The position numbers were made by a program, and so were the translations under genes. A stretch of DNA of 64,000 nucleotides from Stieleria sp. JC731 (GTDB lineage: Bacteria > Planctomycetota > Planctomycetia > Pirellulales > Pirellulaceae). The notes under the pieces are model-generated. The model was given only the letters and a program-made list of their open reading frames with translations. It was not told the DNA's origin and did not search any database. How positions within the stretch are numbered: position 1 is the first letter of the stretch; each line of letters starts with the position of its first letter. This document shows positions 18,039 through 27,607 of this stretch, one piece after another. The stretch is taken from assembly GCF_020966635.1 (NCBI RefSeq), contig NZ_JAJKFQ010000029.1, forward strand, positions 186,001 to 250,000, given 5' to 3'.

Positions 18039-19319
18039 ATGAAACGATTCGTCACTCACTTGTCGCTGGTCGCGGCTGGTGCGATGGTCGCGACCGGATG
18101 CGTACCGACTCGCCACAATTTGCCGCCGGCTCAGCAAATGATGGAACCTGGTCCTGGCGTTGGTGGCCCTGGCCCCGGTGTCCTCGCACCAACTCCTTAC
18201 GCCATGGGTGCAGCAGCGGGTCCGGCCGCATGCTCGATGGCACAGGGTGGAATGCCAATGGGCGGACCAGCGCAAGCTGCCGGCCCAGATGGCAACATCG
18301 CCCAAGTCGCATTCAACAGCTCTTGCAACAGCTGCAACTCCGGCGGCATTCCCGCTGGCGGCGGCATTGTCACCGGGATGCCAATGATGGCTCCGATGAT
18401 GCAGCCTGTTCAAGTCACCTTCGGTCGCCCCGAAGGCATGCAGATCCGCTACGACCAATCGGGTGGCGGCATGTTTGACAGCGAGCCGTTAATTGCACCG
18501 GCACGTCAGAACTTTCCACAAGGTGGATTGTTCCGCATCAAACTGACCAACATTCCAGGTCGTGAAGGCGTCGAGCTTTACCCAACGATTGAGTTGGCGT
18601 TCTCGAACCCTCGCACCGGTGCGTACCTTGCACACAATTCAATTCCGATTCAGTTTGACGAAGAAGACTTCGACCAAGTTGTCACCGGCAACTTTGTCAC
18701 CAAAGTCTTGTACCTACCCGATCCCGATTTCCAAGGTCCAGCCTTGGCCGGAATCGATACGCTGGTCAGCACCCGCTTGGATCCAGGCGTCGACCCAATC
18801 GTCGAAGCCGACCGTCGCGGTTCGATCCTGGCGATCGTTCGATTGGGTGACAAAGACATCGAAATGGCTGGTGCCGGTGGCATCGGAATGGGCATGGCTC
18901 CGCCGATCGCGGGTCTGCCAGCTCCGTTCGCTCCTGCATCGACCGACGGATGTGGTCCAAACGGTGGCGTTTGCTCAAGCACTCCACCACAACTGCCCGG
19001 CATGATCTCCGGCGTCACGGCTCCACAATACGGAATGCCCATCAGCGGCACGCCGATCGGATTGCCCGGACCACCACACATCCCATTGGGAGTCCCAGCC
19101 GGCTTGCAAAAGCACGTGATGCGTAACCGCACCCCGATGCACCTGCCACAACCTGTGGACAAGGTCAAGATGACCGTGCGTCAGCAACCTGGATTCAGCT
19201 ACCCGAACCCAGTCAGCCGCGTACGAGTTACCGAGCAGAACATCCACCCCGGTGTTCCAAATCAACTGGGCCTGCTGCAAGGTGCCAGCCAATCGGTTGG
19301 TGCTGACTGCCAACCGTAA
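18039..19319 (+). CDS. Exported lipoprotein, first member of a paralogous surface-protein cluster
   Basis: The family is not recognised by name. The 426-aa product has a lipoprotein signal (MKRFVTHLSLVAAGAMVATGC), then a Pro/Gly/Met-rich stretch (about 30-125) with a CNSCNSGG motif, then a folded domain (about 150-300) with RIKLTNIPGREGVELYPTIE, PIQFDEEDFDQVVTGNFVTK and VLYLPDP. The C-terminus is Pro-rich. The domain recurs in the next gene, so the two are paralogues. The ATG at 18039 is chosen because GGGGGAAAAG lies just upstream and a signal peptide follows; the frame is open further upstream. It is probably outer-membrane anchored. Confidence 0.8.
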   Translation: MKRFVTHLSLVAAGAMVATGCVPTRHNLPPAQQMMEPGPGVGGPGPGVLAPTPYAMGAAAGPAACSMAQGGMPMGGPAQAAGPDGNIAQVAFNSSCNSCNSGGIPAGGGIVTGMPMMAPMMQPVQVTFGRPEGMQIRYDQSGGGMFDSEPLIAPARQNFPQGGLFRIKLTNIPGREGVELYPTIELAFSNPRTGAYLAHNSIPIQFDEEDFDQVVTGNFVTKVLYLPDPDFQGPALAGIDTLVSTRLDPGVDPIVEADRRGSILAIVRLGDKDIEMAGAGGIGMGMAPPIAGLPAPFAPASTDGCGPNGGVCSSTPPQLPGMISGVTAPQYGMPISGTPIGLPGPPHIPLGVPAGLQKHVMRNRTPMHLPQPVDKVKMTVRQQPGFSYPNPVSRVRVTEQNIHPGVPNQLGLLQGASQSVGADCQP

Positions 19320-19450
19320 GCTCACGCGGGCTGAATAGCTCAAAGCAACGTAAGCACGGACGACGTCGGCATCTGAGACATTCCAGGTGACCGGCGTCGT
19401 TTCATGTAAGAGCAAACCTGACGAGCAAGTCGATTATTCATCGCGAGACA

Positions 19451-20221
19451 ATGAAACGTTCTTCAATCAACGCAGCGTGGAAACAGATTCAAACTGGTTT
19501 CCGAGTACTGGGATCTCGAGCGTCGGGACTCCGAGTACTGGCCATCATCGTTGCCATGGCAGCGTCAGGGACGAGCAATGTCTTCGCCGTTGATCCGCTG
19601 CAGATCAGCGGTCACCCACTCTACAATCGCATGCTGCCTCCCGGACAAATCTGGGCGAGTCCCCATGCGACTCAGATGCAGCAATCGACCTATCAACCGG
19701 TCGCGTTCTCCGGCCCTGCGGGCACGAAGTTCTCGTTGCCGCTTGGCGCAGGATACGGTGACGAAGAAAACAACTTGATGGCCGGATTGATGGTCGGCGC
19801 GGTCTACCGCTTCCGTGTCACCAACATTCCACACTCAGTCGGCGTCGAACTGTATCCAACTGTCGAACTGATCGGAAAACTCAACCCGCCTCCGGGAAAG
19901 GAAACGTTGTTCCCGATCCCCGTCAACATCAGCGAAACCGACCTGATGCACGCGATGGAAGGCAACTTGGTGACTCGAGTGATCTACTTGGAAGATCCTC
20001 AAACGGCTGACCCGATCGCTAAAGACAGAACCGACTCACGCCCCATCGATATCCCGCTGGACCAAGACGCCCTTGCCACCGCGGATTCACTCGGTCGCCC
20101 GATCGCGATCGTCCGTATCGGTTCTAAATCACCGCCAAACCTGCCGGAACTGCAACATGCGTTTTACTACGGCTATCCGGCTTGGGCACCGATCTACCAA
20201 GACGTTCAACAAGCACCTTGA
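19451..20221 (+). CDS. Exported protein, paralogue of the upstream lipoprotein
   Basis: A 256-aa protein with a signal peptide (hydrophobic LRVLAIIVAMAASGTSNVFA, cleavage near VFA-VD). The body from about residue 95 aligns with the preceding gene: RFRVTNIPHSVGVELYPTVEL against RIKLTNIPGREGVELYPTIE, PVNISETDLMHAMEGNLVTRVIYLEDP against PIQFDEEDFDQVVTGNFVTKVLYLPDP, and PIAIVRIGSK against SILAIVRLGDK. This one lacks the long Pro/Gly-rich N-terminal region and the lipid Cys. It is the middle gene of three (gaps 131 and 119 bp). The role is unknown; envelope localisation is inferred. Confidence 0.8.
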   Translation: MKRSSINAAWKQIQTGFRVLGSRASGLRVLAIIVAMAASGTSNVFAVDPLQISGHPLYNRMLPPGQIWASPHATQMQQSTYQPVAFSGPAGTKFSLPLGAGYGDEENNLMAGLMVGAVYRFRVTNIPHSVGVELYPTVELIGKLNPPPGKETLFPIPVNISETDLMHAMEGNLVTRVIYLEDPQTADPIAKDRTDSRPIDIPLDQDALATADSLGRPIAIVRIGSKSPPNLPELQHAFYYGYPAWAPIYQDVQQAP

Positions 20222-20340
20222 TTCAACAAGCACCGTAAACAGTGGGCTCACTGAGCGACTGCCCAGCTAAGCCCCATTGGCGACAAAAAACGATCGCGAA
20301 AAATCATCGAACGTCACGACATTCATCAGCGCAACAGACC

Positions 20341-21612
20341 ATGAAACGCAACACTCCATTACATCGCTGCGTGACCAAGCTTGTCGCCCCCATGGCGATT
20401 GGCCTGGGAGCTTTATCGGTCGGTTGTCAATCCACACAAACAGGTCCACCTGCGGCTCAGCTATCGAACCCGATGGCACCGCAACAAAGCTTTTCGGCGT
20501 TCGGCGCTCCAGGCGGCCCTGCGGTCAACCCAGCAGCCAGCCCCGTCAACGCGTCGGCCGCTGCAACATCGACCGCCGCGAACCCTGCTGTCGCACAAGT
20601 CGGTTTCTTCAACCGCCTGCATGGCCAATCAAGTTGCAACGCGTGCACTACCGGGGCATGCCAAAGCTGCGCACCAGAGATGGTTATGGCTCCACGCTAC
20701 GGCGTCGATCCACAAGAATGGTTGTGCAATGGTGGAGACCAAAACCCGACAGCAGTTTTGCTTAACGGTGATCGCGTCGCCGGTACCGAACCGCAAGACG
20801 CGGTGGTGCATTACACAACCGAGGCGGGTGACATCAAGTTTGCCGCCAGCAATCCCGTTTGTGTCTACTCACCACGCTTCGGATCGGTCCGCCAAGTCCA
20901 TGGTGCGGTCGCAGGAGAAGCCGCGATCGGACTCGGGAACACCTATCGTCCGGTTGGCCCTGGCGGAATCGGCTTGTCGCAACCCAGCTTAGCGATCAAC
21001 GAAGTCAACAAACTGGCGCATGCAAATGTCGCCAAACGAGTCGACTCGATGCGTGATCGCAATCGTGGTGTTCCGGTTGCCAACATCGTCGGACCAGTCT
21101 TCTTCGAAGACGTTTGGGCGATCCTCGCGACCCTCGATCGTCAATCGTTGGTCCAGTTGGATGAATCTCAAATCGCGATCCTACAACGTGGAGCGGTTGC
21201 CGCGCAGTCTTGGATGATTCGCGATGCGGTCGAAGTGATGATCGAATCGATGAAACCGCCGACATTGATCCGCGATGCGGCCGTCGAAGGCTTCGTCGAA
21301 TACGACTTCCCAGATGCCGGACGTCTGCAAATCGTCAAGGTTGCAGACCGCGACGCGGCAGCCTTAGGCGATACCGTCACCTTCGCGATTCACCTTCGCA
21401 ATGTCGGTGACAGCCCAGTCGATCACGTCGAAATTGTCGATAGCCTGGTAACACGCCTTGAGTTTGTCGCCGATTCGCAGAAATCGGATCATCCAGCGAA
21501 GTTCACGAAAGCAACCAACGAAGCCGGTTCAGAGATCCTCACCTGGACACTGAACGATCCGCTAAAGGTTGGCGAAACCGTGATGATCGAATTCTCTTGC
21601 AAAGTTCGGTAG
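20341..21612 (+). CDS. Exported lipoprotein with C-terminal DUF11-like repeat
   Basis: A 423-aa protein starting with MKRNTPLHRCVTKLVAPM and a lipobox-like LSVGC (Cys about 30). An Ala/Pro/Gln-rich linker with CNACTTGACQSC (a Cys-rich motif like CNSCNSGG in the first cluster gene) is followed by a central domain (about 120-310, WLCNGGDQNPTAVLLNGDRV). The C-terminal 100 residues form a DUF11/CARDB-like Ig-type domain: GDTVTFAIHLRNVGDSPVDH, VEIVDSLVTRLEFVADS, LTWTLNDPLKVGETVMIEF. The first in-frame ATG is at 20242; 20341 is preferred because it begins the lipoprotein signal. DUF11-type domains are common in planctomycete cell-surface proteins. This is the last gene of the cluster. Confidence 0.8.
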   Translation: MKRNTPLHRCVTKLVAPMAIGLGALSVGCQSTQTGPPAAQLSNPMAPQQSFSAFGAPGGPAVNPAASPVNASAAATSTAANPAVAQVGFFNRLHGQSSCNACTTGACQSCAPEMVMAPRYGVDPQEWLCNGGDQNPTAVLLNGDRVAGTEPQDAVVHYTTEAGDIKFAASNPVCVYSPRFGSVRQVHGAVAGEAAIGLGNTYRPVGPGGIGLSQPSLAINEVNKLAHANVAKRVDSMRDRNRGVPVANIVGPVFFEDVWAILATLDRQSLVQLDESQIAILQRGAVAAQSWMIRDAVEVMIESMKPPTLIRDAAVEGFVEYDFPDAGRLQIVKVADRDAAALGDTVTFAIHLRNVGDSPVDHVEIVDSLVTRLEFVADSQKSDHPAKFTKATNEAGSEILTWTLNDPLKVGETVMIEFSCKVR

Positions 21613-21638
21613 TCATCACGACCGACCTTCAACGACGC

Positions 21639-21724
21639 GATTCGCAGACGCTGTCTGCGAATCCTTGTTGACAGTTCACAAACGAAAAACAGACGCTACT
21701 CTTGCTGATGCAGAAGTAGCGTCT
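21639..21724. terminator. Double hairpin, convergent terminator
   Basis: Two perfect stems lie between convergent genes: GATTCGCAGA-CGCTG-TCTGCGAATC (21639-21663, 10 bp) and AGACGCTAC/GTAGCGTCT (21691-21724, 9 bp), followed by TCTCATTTATG on the plus strand. Confidence 0.75.
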
Positions 21725-21752
21725 TCTCATTTATGCCCAGCATCGAAACATT

Positions 21753-23231
21753 TCAGTCGTCTGCTTTGCTGGCGTCTTTGATAACGAAGCGAGCTTTCAA
21801 TCGTGCAACTTCGCTTGCCAGTCCCGCCTTCTTCACGCTAGTGAGAACTTCATCGAAATCTTTGTAAGCCGCTGGTGCTTCGTCCTTGGGGTAGAAGCGA
21901 CAGTTGCTAAGGATATCGTGCTGATCTAGCTCGCGATCGATCTTGGTTTGGTCAAGTTCACGGTTTGCCCGTTTACGTCCCAAGACTCGCCCCGCGCCAT
22001 GGTTGACGCTAAAGCAAGACTTTTCAGCCCCCGCATCGGCAACCATCACGGCCGATCCGTCACGCGGATTCCCGGGAAGCAAAATCGGATGACCGGTCGA
22101 TGCGAACGGAGTACCTGCTAGCGAATAGTGACCCGCTGGCATTGCGCGTGTCGCACCTTTGCGATGAACCCAACTCTTGACGTTGTTGACAATTTCCTGC
22201 CGAGCAATGTTGTGGCTGATGAAATAAACCAACTGCCCTTTCGTTCCGGGAATCACTTCTTGAAACGCTTCCAAGACAAGTGCATTGATCAACAGGTGAT
22301 TGACCGTTGCAAAGTTTGCACCCAGCGCCATATCGTCCAAGTAGTCGTTCGCTTGCGGAGTCCCCAACGGAGCGTAAACAAGTTGGCGATCGTCCGCGGG
22401 CAAAGGGATGCCCCATTTCTGAAACATCGCTTGCAACGATTTGAACTGCCCACTGGCTAAGTTGTGACCGAATCCACGCGACCCACAATGCGATAGGAAG
22501 GCAACGTTCCCATCACGGAGCCCGAACGTTTCGGCAACTGCACGCGCTCGTTCGCTTTGACCAACTTCGACCACTTCACATTCGCCGAAGTGGTTCCCAC
22601 CTCCGTACGAACCGAGTTGGGTCATTTTGTTAGCAAAGTTCGACATCGAAGGTTCTGCCATCAAACGGTCCAAGCGATTGCATAACGCATCCGTGGTCTC
22701 ATCATGTCCGACGTGAAAGGAGTCTTCGCATCGAGTTGCCCACTCCGGCGGAATTCCGATTGAACGGCAAACCGACTCGCTCGCCCCTTGGGTCACCACG
22801 TCGACTCCCAAGTCTCGTTCGACATGTCGAGCCTTGGGAACACTTCGCTGCCCCTTTCCGGCTCCGGTCGGAGTTCGCTTGCAAATCGCATCGATCAATT
22901 CCCGGCGCGTTCGTCGATCTTCGACCGCATCGGCAGGCAAATCCAATTGAAGCAAACTCATTGAACATTTGATATCAACGCCAACCGGGCCGGGATAGAT
23001 GTGCGTTGGCGAAACCATCACACAACCGACCGGGGCTCCATACCCACAATGAGCATCGGGGTTGAGGACCAATTCGGTCACACCAGGTGCGGTCCGCGAA
23101 TTGATTGCTTGCTGAATGCACAGATCATCAAACGTCTCGCGAATCGCTTCCGTTCCAATGACGGTGATCGGTGCGGTGGTTCCGGTCGGCAGGATCGCAG
23201 TCGCTTCGCCGGTCGGAGTGAATGTGGCCAT
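21753..23231 (-). CDS. rtcB: RNA-splicing ligase RtcB family protein
   Basis: RtcB joins 2',3'-cyclic-phosphate (or 3'-phosphate) and 5'-OH RNA ends with GTP and Mn2+, in tRNA repair and splicing. The 492-aa product shows the conserved blocks NPDAHCGYGAPVGCV, PGPVGVDIKCSM (metal-binding Asp/Cys), GGGNHFGE, LSHCGSRGFGHNLA, VYFISHNIARQE and VNHGAGRVLGRK (His that takes the GMP). The block reads VDIKCSM rather than the E. coli-like VDIGCGM, so this belongs to a divergent branch. No rtcA or tRNA gene is beside it. The start is the ATG at 23231 (MATFTPTGEA), eight codons inside a longer frame. It is likely monocistronic. Confidence 0.92.
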   Translation of the reverse strand: MATFTPTGEATAILPTGTTAPITVIGTEAIRETFDDLCIQQAINSRTAPGVTELVLNPDAHCGYGAPVGCVMVSPTHIYPGPVGVDIKCSMSLLQLDLPADAVEDRRTRRELIDAICKRTPTGAGKGQRSVPKARHVERDLGVDVVTQGASESVCRSIGIPPEWATRCEDSFHVGHDETTDALCNRLDRLMAEPSMSNFANKMTQLGSYGGGNHFGECEVVEVGQSERARAVAETFGLRDGNVAFLSHCGSRGFGHNLASGQFKSLQAMFQKWGIPLPADDRQLVYAPLGTPQANDYLDDMALGANFATVNHLLINALVLEAFQEVIPGTKGQLVYFISHNIARQEIVNNVKSWVHRKGATRAMPAGHYSLAGTPFASTGHPILLPGNPRDGSAVMVADAGAEKSCFSVNHGAGRVLGRKRANRELDQTKIDRELDQHDILSNCRFYPKDEAPAAYKDFDEVLTSVKKAGLASEVARLKARFVIKDASKADD

Positions 23232-23599
23232 TTTCTTCTCTTGATTTGCAAGCATGCCGCTGCTCGTGTCTTTTGGGATGTTTTAGCACACAGAGCGGTG
23301 TTGCGCTGAACAGGTTCGGGGGTGCGATCTGGTCTGGACAGCTGGCGTGATCGCATCGACTCCAATTGATAGCAATCAATCCGATGATGCTCCCATTCTT
23401 TTCCGCTTGTGATCGCGCGTCCTGACTTCGTAGGATCGGGGCCGAGGTCGGCCTACGGACGCGCCGACGCTTGTTTTCATCGTTCCACAACTTGATTGAA
23501 ACGCTTTTGGCCGGCACGGAAGCCATCGCCGATTCGCGTCAGCGGACAAACGACAGCACGGGCAATCGCTCGTGCCCGGAGTTCACATGCGCAAAGAAG
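23232..23599. other. Divergent intergenic region
   Basis: This 368-bp gap between rtcB and the LptD-like gene should hold both promoters. No hairpin, repeat or gene was seen. Confidence 0.4.
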
Positions 23600-26500
23600 A
23601 TGCATGTGGAAGATGTCAGTTTGTTCGGAACAGATCCCTGGTCAGGCCAAGGTAAGCTTCTAAAGCTACTTATCGGCACGTTGACCGCGATGGCTTTAGT
23701 CACGTCGCTGGTTGGATCCCCCCAGTCGCTATCAGCCGGTGAGAATCGCTTTGCGGCAGAGGCGTCCGCACCCCGATCAGCTGAAAATGCGACCGCTTCG
23801 TATGTGGCCAATGCGCGGATCGTGCAAGGCGAAGTAAAACTGTCATCGCGCACCGTCTTTCGTTGGCATGAAGGCCAGACACAAATTTCCCTTGCCGAAG
23901 GCGACTGCCGGCTGGATTTTTCGGGCCGCAGTTTCGTAGCCACCAAGATCTTGATGATCACCGATGGTCCGCGGGGAAGAGTTCGCAATCGTTTGGTGAT
24001 CGAATCACTTGCCGTTCAGGGCAGCGGTTCGAAAGGGCAGGACACGCCTGTCGTCTTCACGCTGCAGACCGACGACGAGCCAAACGTTCAAGCGGACCAG
24101 TACCGCGGCAAACCATCCCAGCGACCGTTCTTGATGGACTACCTCGAGCAGTCCGATTCGCTAAATCCGGTTCAGCAAGCTCAGGCAACAGCGACAAATT
24201 CGCTGGCCTCGGAGAATGAAGTCGCTCAAGCACAATTCTCTCAGTATGCACAAACGCAGACACCGCAACCGATTGCCGATCCGGATGTGAACTACCCGTT
24301 TTCGCCGCCGCCGACTCACAATGGCGAAATGGAACTTTACGGTCCCAGCGGCGATTACCCGGCCCAGCCTTACCTCGGATCGTCGACAACCAGCCTTGCA
24401 CCAGCGCTGAGCGACAACGCAGTATCCGGTGGAACTAGTTTCGTTTTTGGTGGCGGAAGCAAGGGATTAGAAATTGGTGCGAGAAACCCATCATCGCCTC
24501 CCTTGGTGGACATGCAGCTTCGTCCAGAAACCAACGAAACAATTCTGTTCGGGCGTGGCGGTGTTGTCCTAACCATCCGTGATGTATCAGCAAGATTCGA
24601 TGACGGAAGGGTAATGGATTTTGGTACCGTCACGATCTCGGCTGACCGAGTCGTTGGTTGGTTGCCGAGTATGACTGATGTGATCAATGGCGATGCAGAC
24701 TTAAATGCTGCCGATGGCGAGCTGTACCTCGAAGGCGATATCGTTTTCCGGGCAGGTGAAAGCCTGATCTATGCCGAATCGATGTATTACAACGTCGTCC
24801 AAGAAACCGGCATGGTGCTTGATGCCGAAGCGATTACGACCGTCCCGGAATACCAGGGCGTCGTCCGGCTAAAAGCTGAAGTCATGCAGCAGATTTCGCA
24901 CGGCAACTATCGCGCGTTTGATGCCGCCGTAACCAGCAGTCGCCTTGGCGTGCCACGCTACTGGCTGCAAAGCGAGCGGTTGGACTTCTACGAAAAGACT
25001 CGCAACGTCGTCGATCGCGACACCGGGCTGCTCGTTTCCGACAACGATCCGTTTGTTCGCAGTCGCAATAGCTATGTTTTCGTCGGTGGAATCCCAGTGT
25101 TCTACTGGCCCCGGTTTGCGACAAGCCTCGAACGGCCGGTGTTTTATATCAAAGGCATCAAGGTTCGAAACGACTATAACTTTGGGACACAAGTCCTACT
25201 GGACTGGGATATCTTTCAGCTGCTTGGCATCGAGAATATTCCTAAAGGTGTCGACTGGGAACTTTCCACGGACTACCTCAGCGAACGAGGCCCGGCACTC
25301 GGTACCAATCTGAAATATGATGTTCCGGCGTTCTTCGGGTTTGTTGGTCATGCCCGGGGATCGATTGACGCTTGGGCGATCAATGACGATGGCGTCGACC
25401 GGCTTGGCCGGGGCCGTCTGGAAGTCGAGCCCGAAGAAGATTTCCGTGGCCGCGCACGCGTCCGACATCGTCAAACCTTTCAGAACGGTTGGGAAGCCAC
25501 TGCCCAACTTGGCTGGTTGAGTGATCGCAACTTTTTGGAAATGTATTTCGAGAATGAATGGGACCAGGATTCAGATCACGTTACCGAACTGCGTATTCAA
25601 AAGTACTATCACAATCAGCTGTTCGAGTTGTCGGCGACGCCACAACTGAACGACTTCTTCCAAAAGACCGAACGGCTACCGGAATTCAATCACTACCTGT
25701 TTGGCGGGTCTCTGCTGCATGATCGCCTGACTTGGCAGATGCACAACCATGCCTCGTACTCACGATTGAATGTCGCCGATGATCCACTGGATCCCATTCA
25801 GAAAGTCAACCATTTCCCGTTGCCAGGTGAACTGCAACGACAAGGCGTGATCGCATCGACTCGCCAAGAATTGGCGATGGACTTCAACTTCGGCCCCTTT
25901 AGCATCCGACCGATCGCATCGGTTGAAGCGTCACACTATGGCGAAGCAGCCAACGGTGATTCGCTGACACGATTGCTAGGGCAATCCGGAGTTCAACTGA
26001 ACTTACCGATGGTGCGTGTCGACCCGACGATCCAAAGCACGTTGCTGAATATGCGTGGATTGGCACATAAAGTCGACTGGACCGCCGAGTACTGGTACGC
26101 GGACAGCAATACCGATCTAGACGAACTGCCGTACTACGATCCATTGGATGACGATGCCCAAGAGCAATTCCGACGTCGGTTCATCGGAACGACTTTTGGT
26201 GGATCTCTTCCCGATCAGTTTGACCCACGAAACTATGCCTATCGTCAAGGCGTTCAGCGTTGGCTTGCCAGTCCTAGCGAAGTGGTTGCCGATGACTTGC
26301 AACAAATTCGCCTGGGACTGAACCAACGTTTTCAAACCAAACGAGGTTTGCCCGGGCAAGATCGTATCGTCGATATCATGCAGATCGATTTCGAAACGAT
26401 TCTGTTCCCCCGTGGCGACCGAGACAACTTTGGCGAAACACTTGGCCCGACGATGTATGACTTTCGCTACCACATCGGCGATCGTCTCTCTCTTGTCAGT

Positions 26501-26899
26501 GACGGCTACCTTGACTTCTTCACAGATGGGCTTCGCTCTTTAAGTGCCGGTGTTCGTAGCAGCCGCCCTGGGGTAAGCGACTGGTACGTTGGCATGATGT
26601 CGATGGAAGGCCCTATCAGTAGCACGGTGTTCCGATCAAATTTTGACTACCGTGTCAGTGAAAAATGGATCGTCTCCGGCGGCACCACTTATGACTTTGG
26701 CAATACGGGTTATGTCGGCCAGAACTTTGGCTTGACCCGAATTGGTGAATCGATGCTGCTACGCATGAACTTCAACGTCGACCGTGGACGAGACAACGTC
26801 AGCCTCGGCTTTGTCATCGAACCTCGGTTCTTTGCAAGAACCCTGGGTGCGATCGGTGGTGGCATGATCCCTCCACCCGGTATCGAAGGATTGGAATAG
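23600..26899 (+). CDS. LptD/OstA-like outer-membrane LPS-assembly protein
   Basis: A 1099-aa protein. After a hydrophobic signal (about residues 20-45, LIGTLTAMALVTSLVGSPQS), the periplasmic part is a beta-rich OstA-like domain (LYLEGDIVFRAGESLIYAESMYYN, LKAEVMQQISHGNY). The rest has many alternating aromatic strands (FVGGIPVFYWPRFATSLERP, LSTDYLSERGPALGTNLKYD, FGPFSIRPIASVEASHYGE) and ends in the barrel strands of the LptD C-terminus (NFNVDRGRDNVSLGFVIEPRF). LptD puts LPS into the outer leaflet of the outer membrane. It is longer than E. coli LptD (784 aa). No lptE is adjacent. The start at 23600 gives MHVEDVSLFG; the frame is open further upstream. The barrel region supports the call best. 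Confidence 0.82.
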   Translation: MHVEDVSLFGTDPWSGQGKLLKLLIGTLTAMALVTSLVGSPQSLSAGENRFAAEASAPRSAENATASYVANARIVQGEVKLSSRTVFRWHEGQTQISLAEGDCRLDFSGRSFVATKILMITDGPRGRVRNRLVIESLAVQGSGSKGQDTPVVFTLQTDDEPNVQADQYRGKPSQRPFLMDYLEQSDSLNPVQQAQATATNSLASENEVAQAQFSQYAQTQTPQPIADPDVNYPFSPPPTHNGEMELYGPSGDYPAQPYLGSSTTSLAPALSDNAVSGGTSFVFGGGSKGLEIGARNPSSPPLVDMQLRPETNETILFGRGGVVLTIRDVSARFDDGRVMDFGTVTISADRVVGWLPSMTDVINGDADLNAADGELYLEGDIVFRAGESLIYAESMYYNVVQETGMVLDAEAITTVPEYQGVVRLKAEVMQQISHGNYRAFDAAVTSSRLGVPRYWLQSERLDFYEKTRNVVDRDTGLLVSDNDPFVRSRNSYVFVGGIPVFYWPRFATSLERPVFYIKGIKVRNDYNFGTQVLLDWDIFQLLGIENIPKGVDWELSTDYLSERGPALGTNLKYDVPAFFGFVGHARGSIDAWAINDDGVDRLGRGRLEVEPEEDFRGRARVRHRQTFQNGWEATAQLGWLSDRNFLEMYFENEWDQDSDHVTELRIQKYYHNQLFELSATPQLNDFFQKTERLPEFNHYLFGGSLLHDRLTWQMHNHASYSRLNVADDPLDPIQKVNHFPLPGELQRQGVIASTRQELAMDFNFGPFSIRPIASVEASHYGEAANGDSLTRLLGQSGVQLNLPMVRVDPTIQSTLLNMRGLAHKVDWTAEYWYADSNTDLDELPYYDPLDDDAQEQFRRRFIGTTFGGSLPDQFDPRNYAYRQGVQRWLASPSEVVADDLQQIRLGLNQRFQTKRGLPGQDRIVDIMQIDFETILFPRGDRDNFGETLGPTMYDFRYHIGDRLSLVSDGYLDFFTDGLRSLSAGVRSSRPGVSDWYVGMMSMEGPISSTVFRSNFDYRVSEKWIVSGGTTYDFGNTGYVGQNFGLTRIGESMLLRMNFNVDRGRDNVSLGFVIEPRFFARTLGAIGGGMIPPPGIEGLE

Positions 26900-26937
26900 C
26901 ACGCCCCATCCGGAATCAGCATGATTCCCTGCAGGCA

Positions 26938-26966
26938 ACCGGGGCTAACGCCCTATCGGCTAATCC
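26938..26966. repeat. Dispersed intergenic repeat, copy A
   Basis: ACCGGGGCTAACGCCC followed by TATCGGCTAATCC. It is closely matched at 57756-57783 (ACCGTGGCTAACGCC ... CGGCTAATCC). A degenerate trace follows at about 27003-27058 (GCGTTAGCGGCGG and ACCGGATAATCC). The copy lies between the LptD-like gene and cutA. Confidence 0.6.
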
Positions 26967-27068
26967 AACGAATCAAGCTGTAGCAAGATCAGCCGCACCG
27001 CGTTAGCGGCGGTTCTCACACGGGCAACCCGGGATAGCACCCAACCGGATAATCCAAAATTCAAAAAC

Positions 27069-27395
27069 TCAACCAACACTCTCTGCAACCCAATTCGCGT
27101 AACCGGATTCCGCATCGATACAGCCAAGCATCAGGATTTGTGGCTGAGAATACGGATGGTGTTCCATCAACGTCGATTTCAGTTTTTCCGTCTGCTCGGC
27201 CGTGGTTTTAATAACCAGCCGTAATTCTTGCTCGACGCAATCTTTGTCATCCCAGCGATAGAAACTTTGGATCGGCGAATCGATCTGAACGCAGGCCGCG
27301 ACCTTGTCCGCCAGCAACAATCTCGCCAGCGAGTGGGCCTGCCGCTCATCCGCAACCGTCGTCAGACAAACGATAATCTGGGGTGTTTCTGACAT
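27069..27395 (-). CDS. cutA: CutA1-like divalent-cation tolerance protein
   Basis: A 108-aa protein with the CutA pattern: IIVCLTTVADERQAHSLARLLLADKVAACVQI, a conserved SPIQSFYRWDDK and RLVIKTTAEQTEKL. CutA1 forms a very stable trimer related to PII proteins; it was linked to copper tolerance in E. coli, but its role is unclear. The start at 27395 (MSETPQIIV) is chosen because the fold begins directly there; an upstream in-frame ATG would add 36 unrelated residues. It is divergent from the bacterioferritin-like gene. Confidence 0.9.
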   Translation of the reverse strand: MSETPQIIVCLTTVADERQAHSLARLLLADKVAACVQIDSPIQSFYRWDDKDCVEQELRLVIKTTAEQTEKLKSTLMEHHPYSQPQILMLGCIDAESGYANWVAESVG

Positions 27396-27607
27396 CGAAA
27401 TCACAGTCCTTGTTGAGAAGCAATTGCAGTAACTTTGGGACTCCAGACTACTGTTGATTTGAACGGTTCTCAACAAGGTCACACGCTCAAGTTTTTTTGA
27501 CAAAAGGCGATCGAATGTCGCTCAATACCGGTTGCTCAACGCATGGTGGGGGCGCTATGTTTCGAACAGTAAAAGCAACGGCGACCCAATTCTCCAGGAG
27601 AACATAA

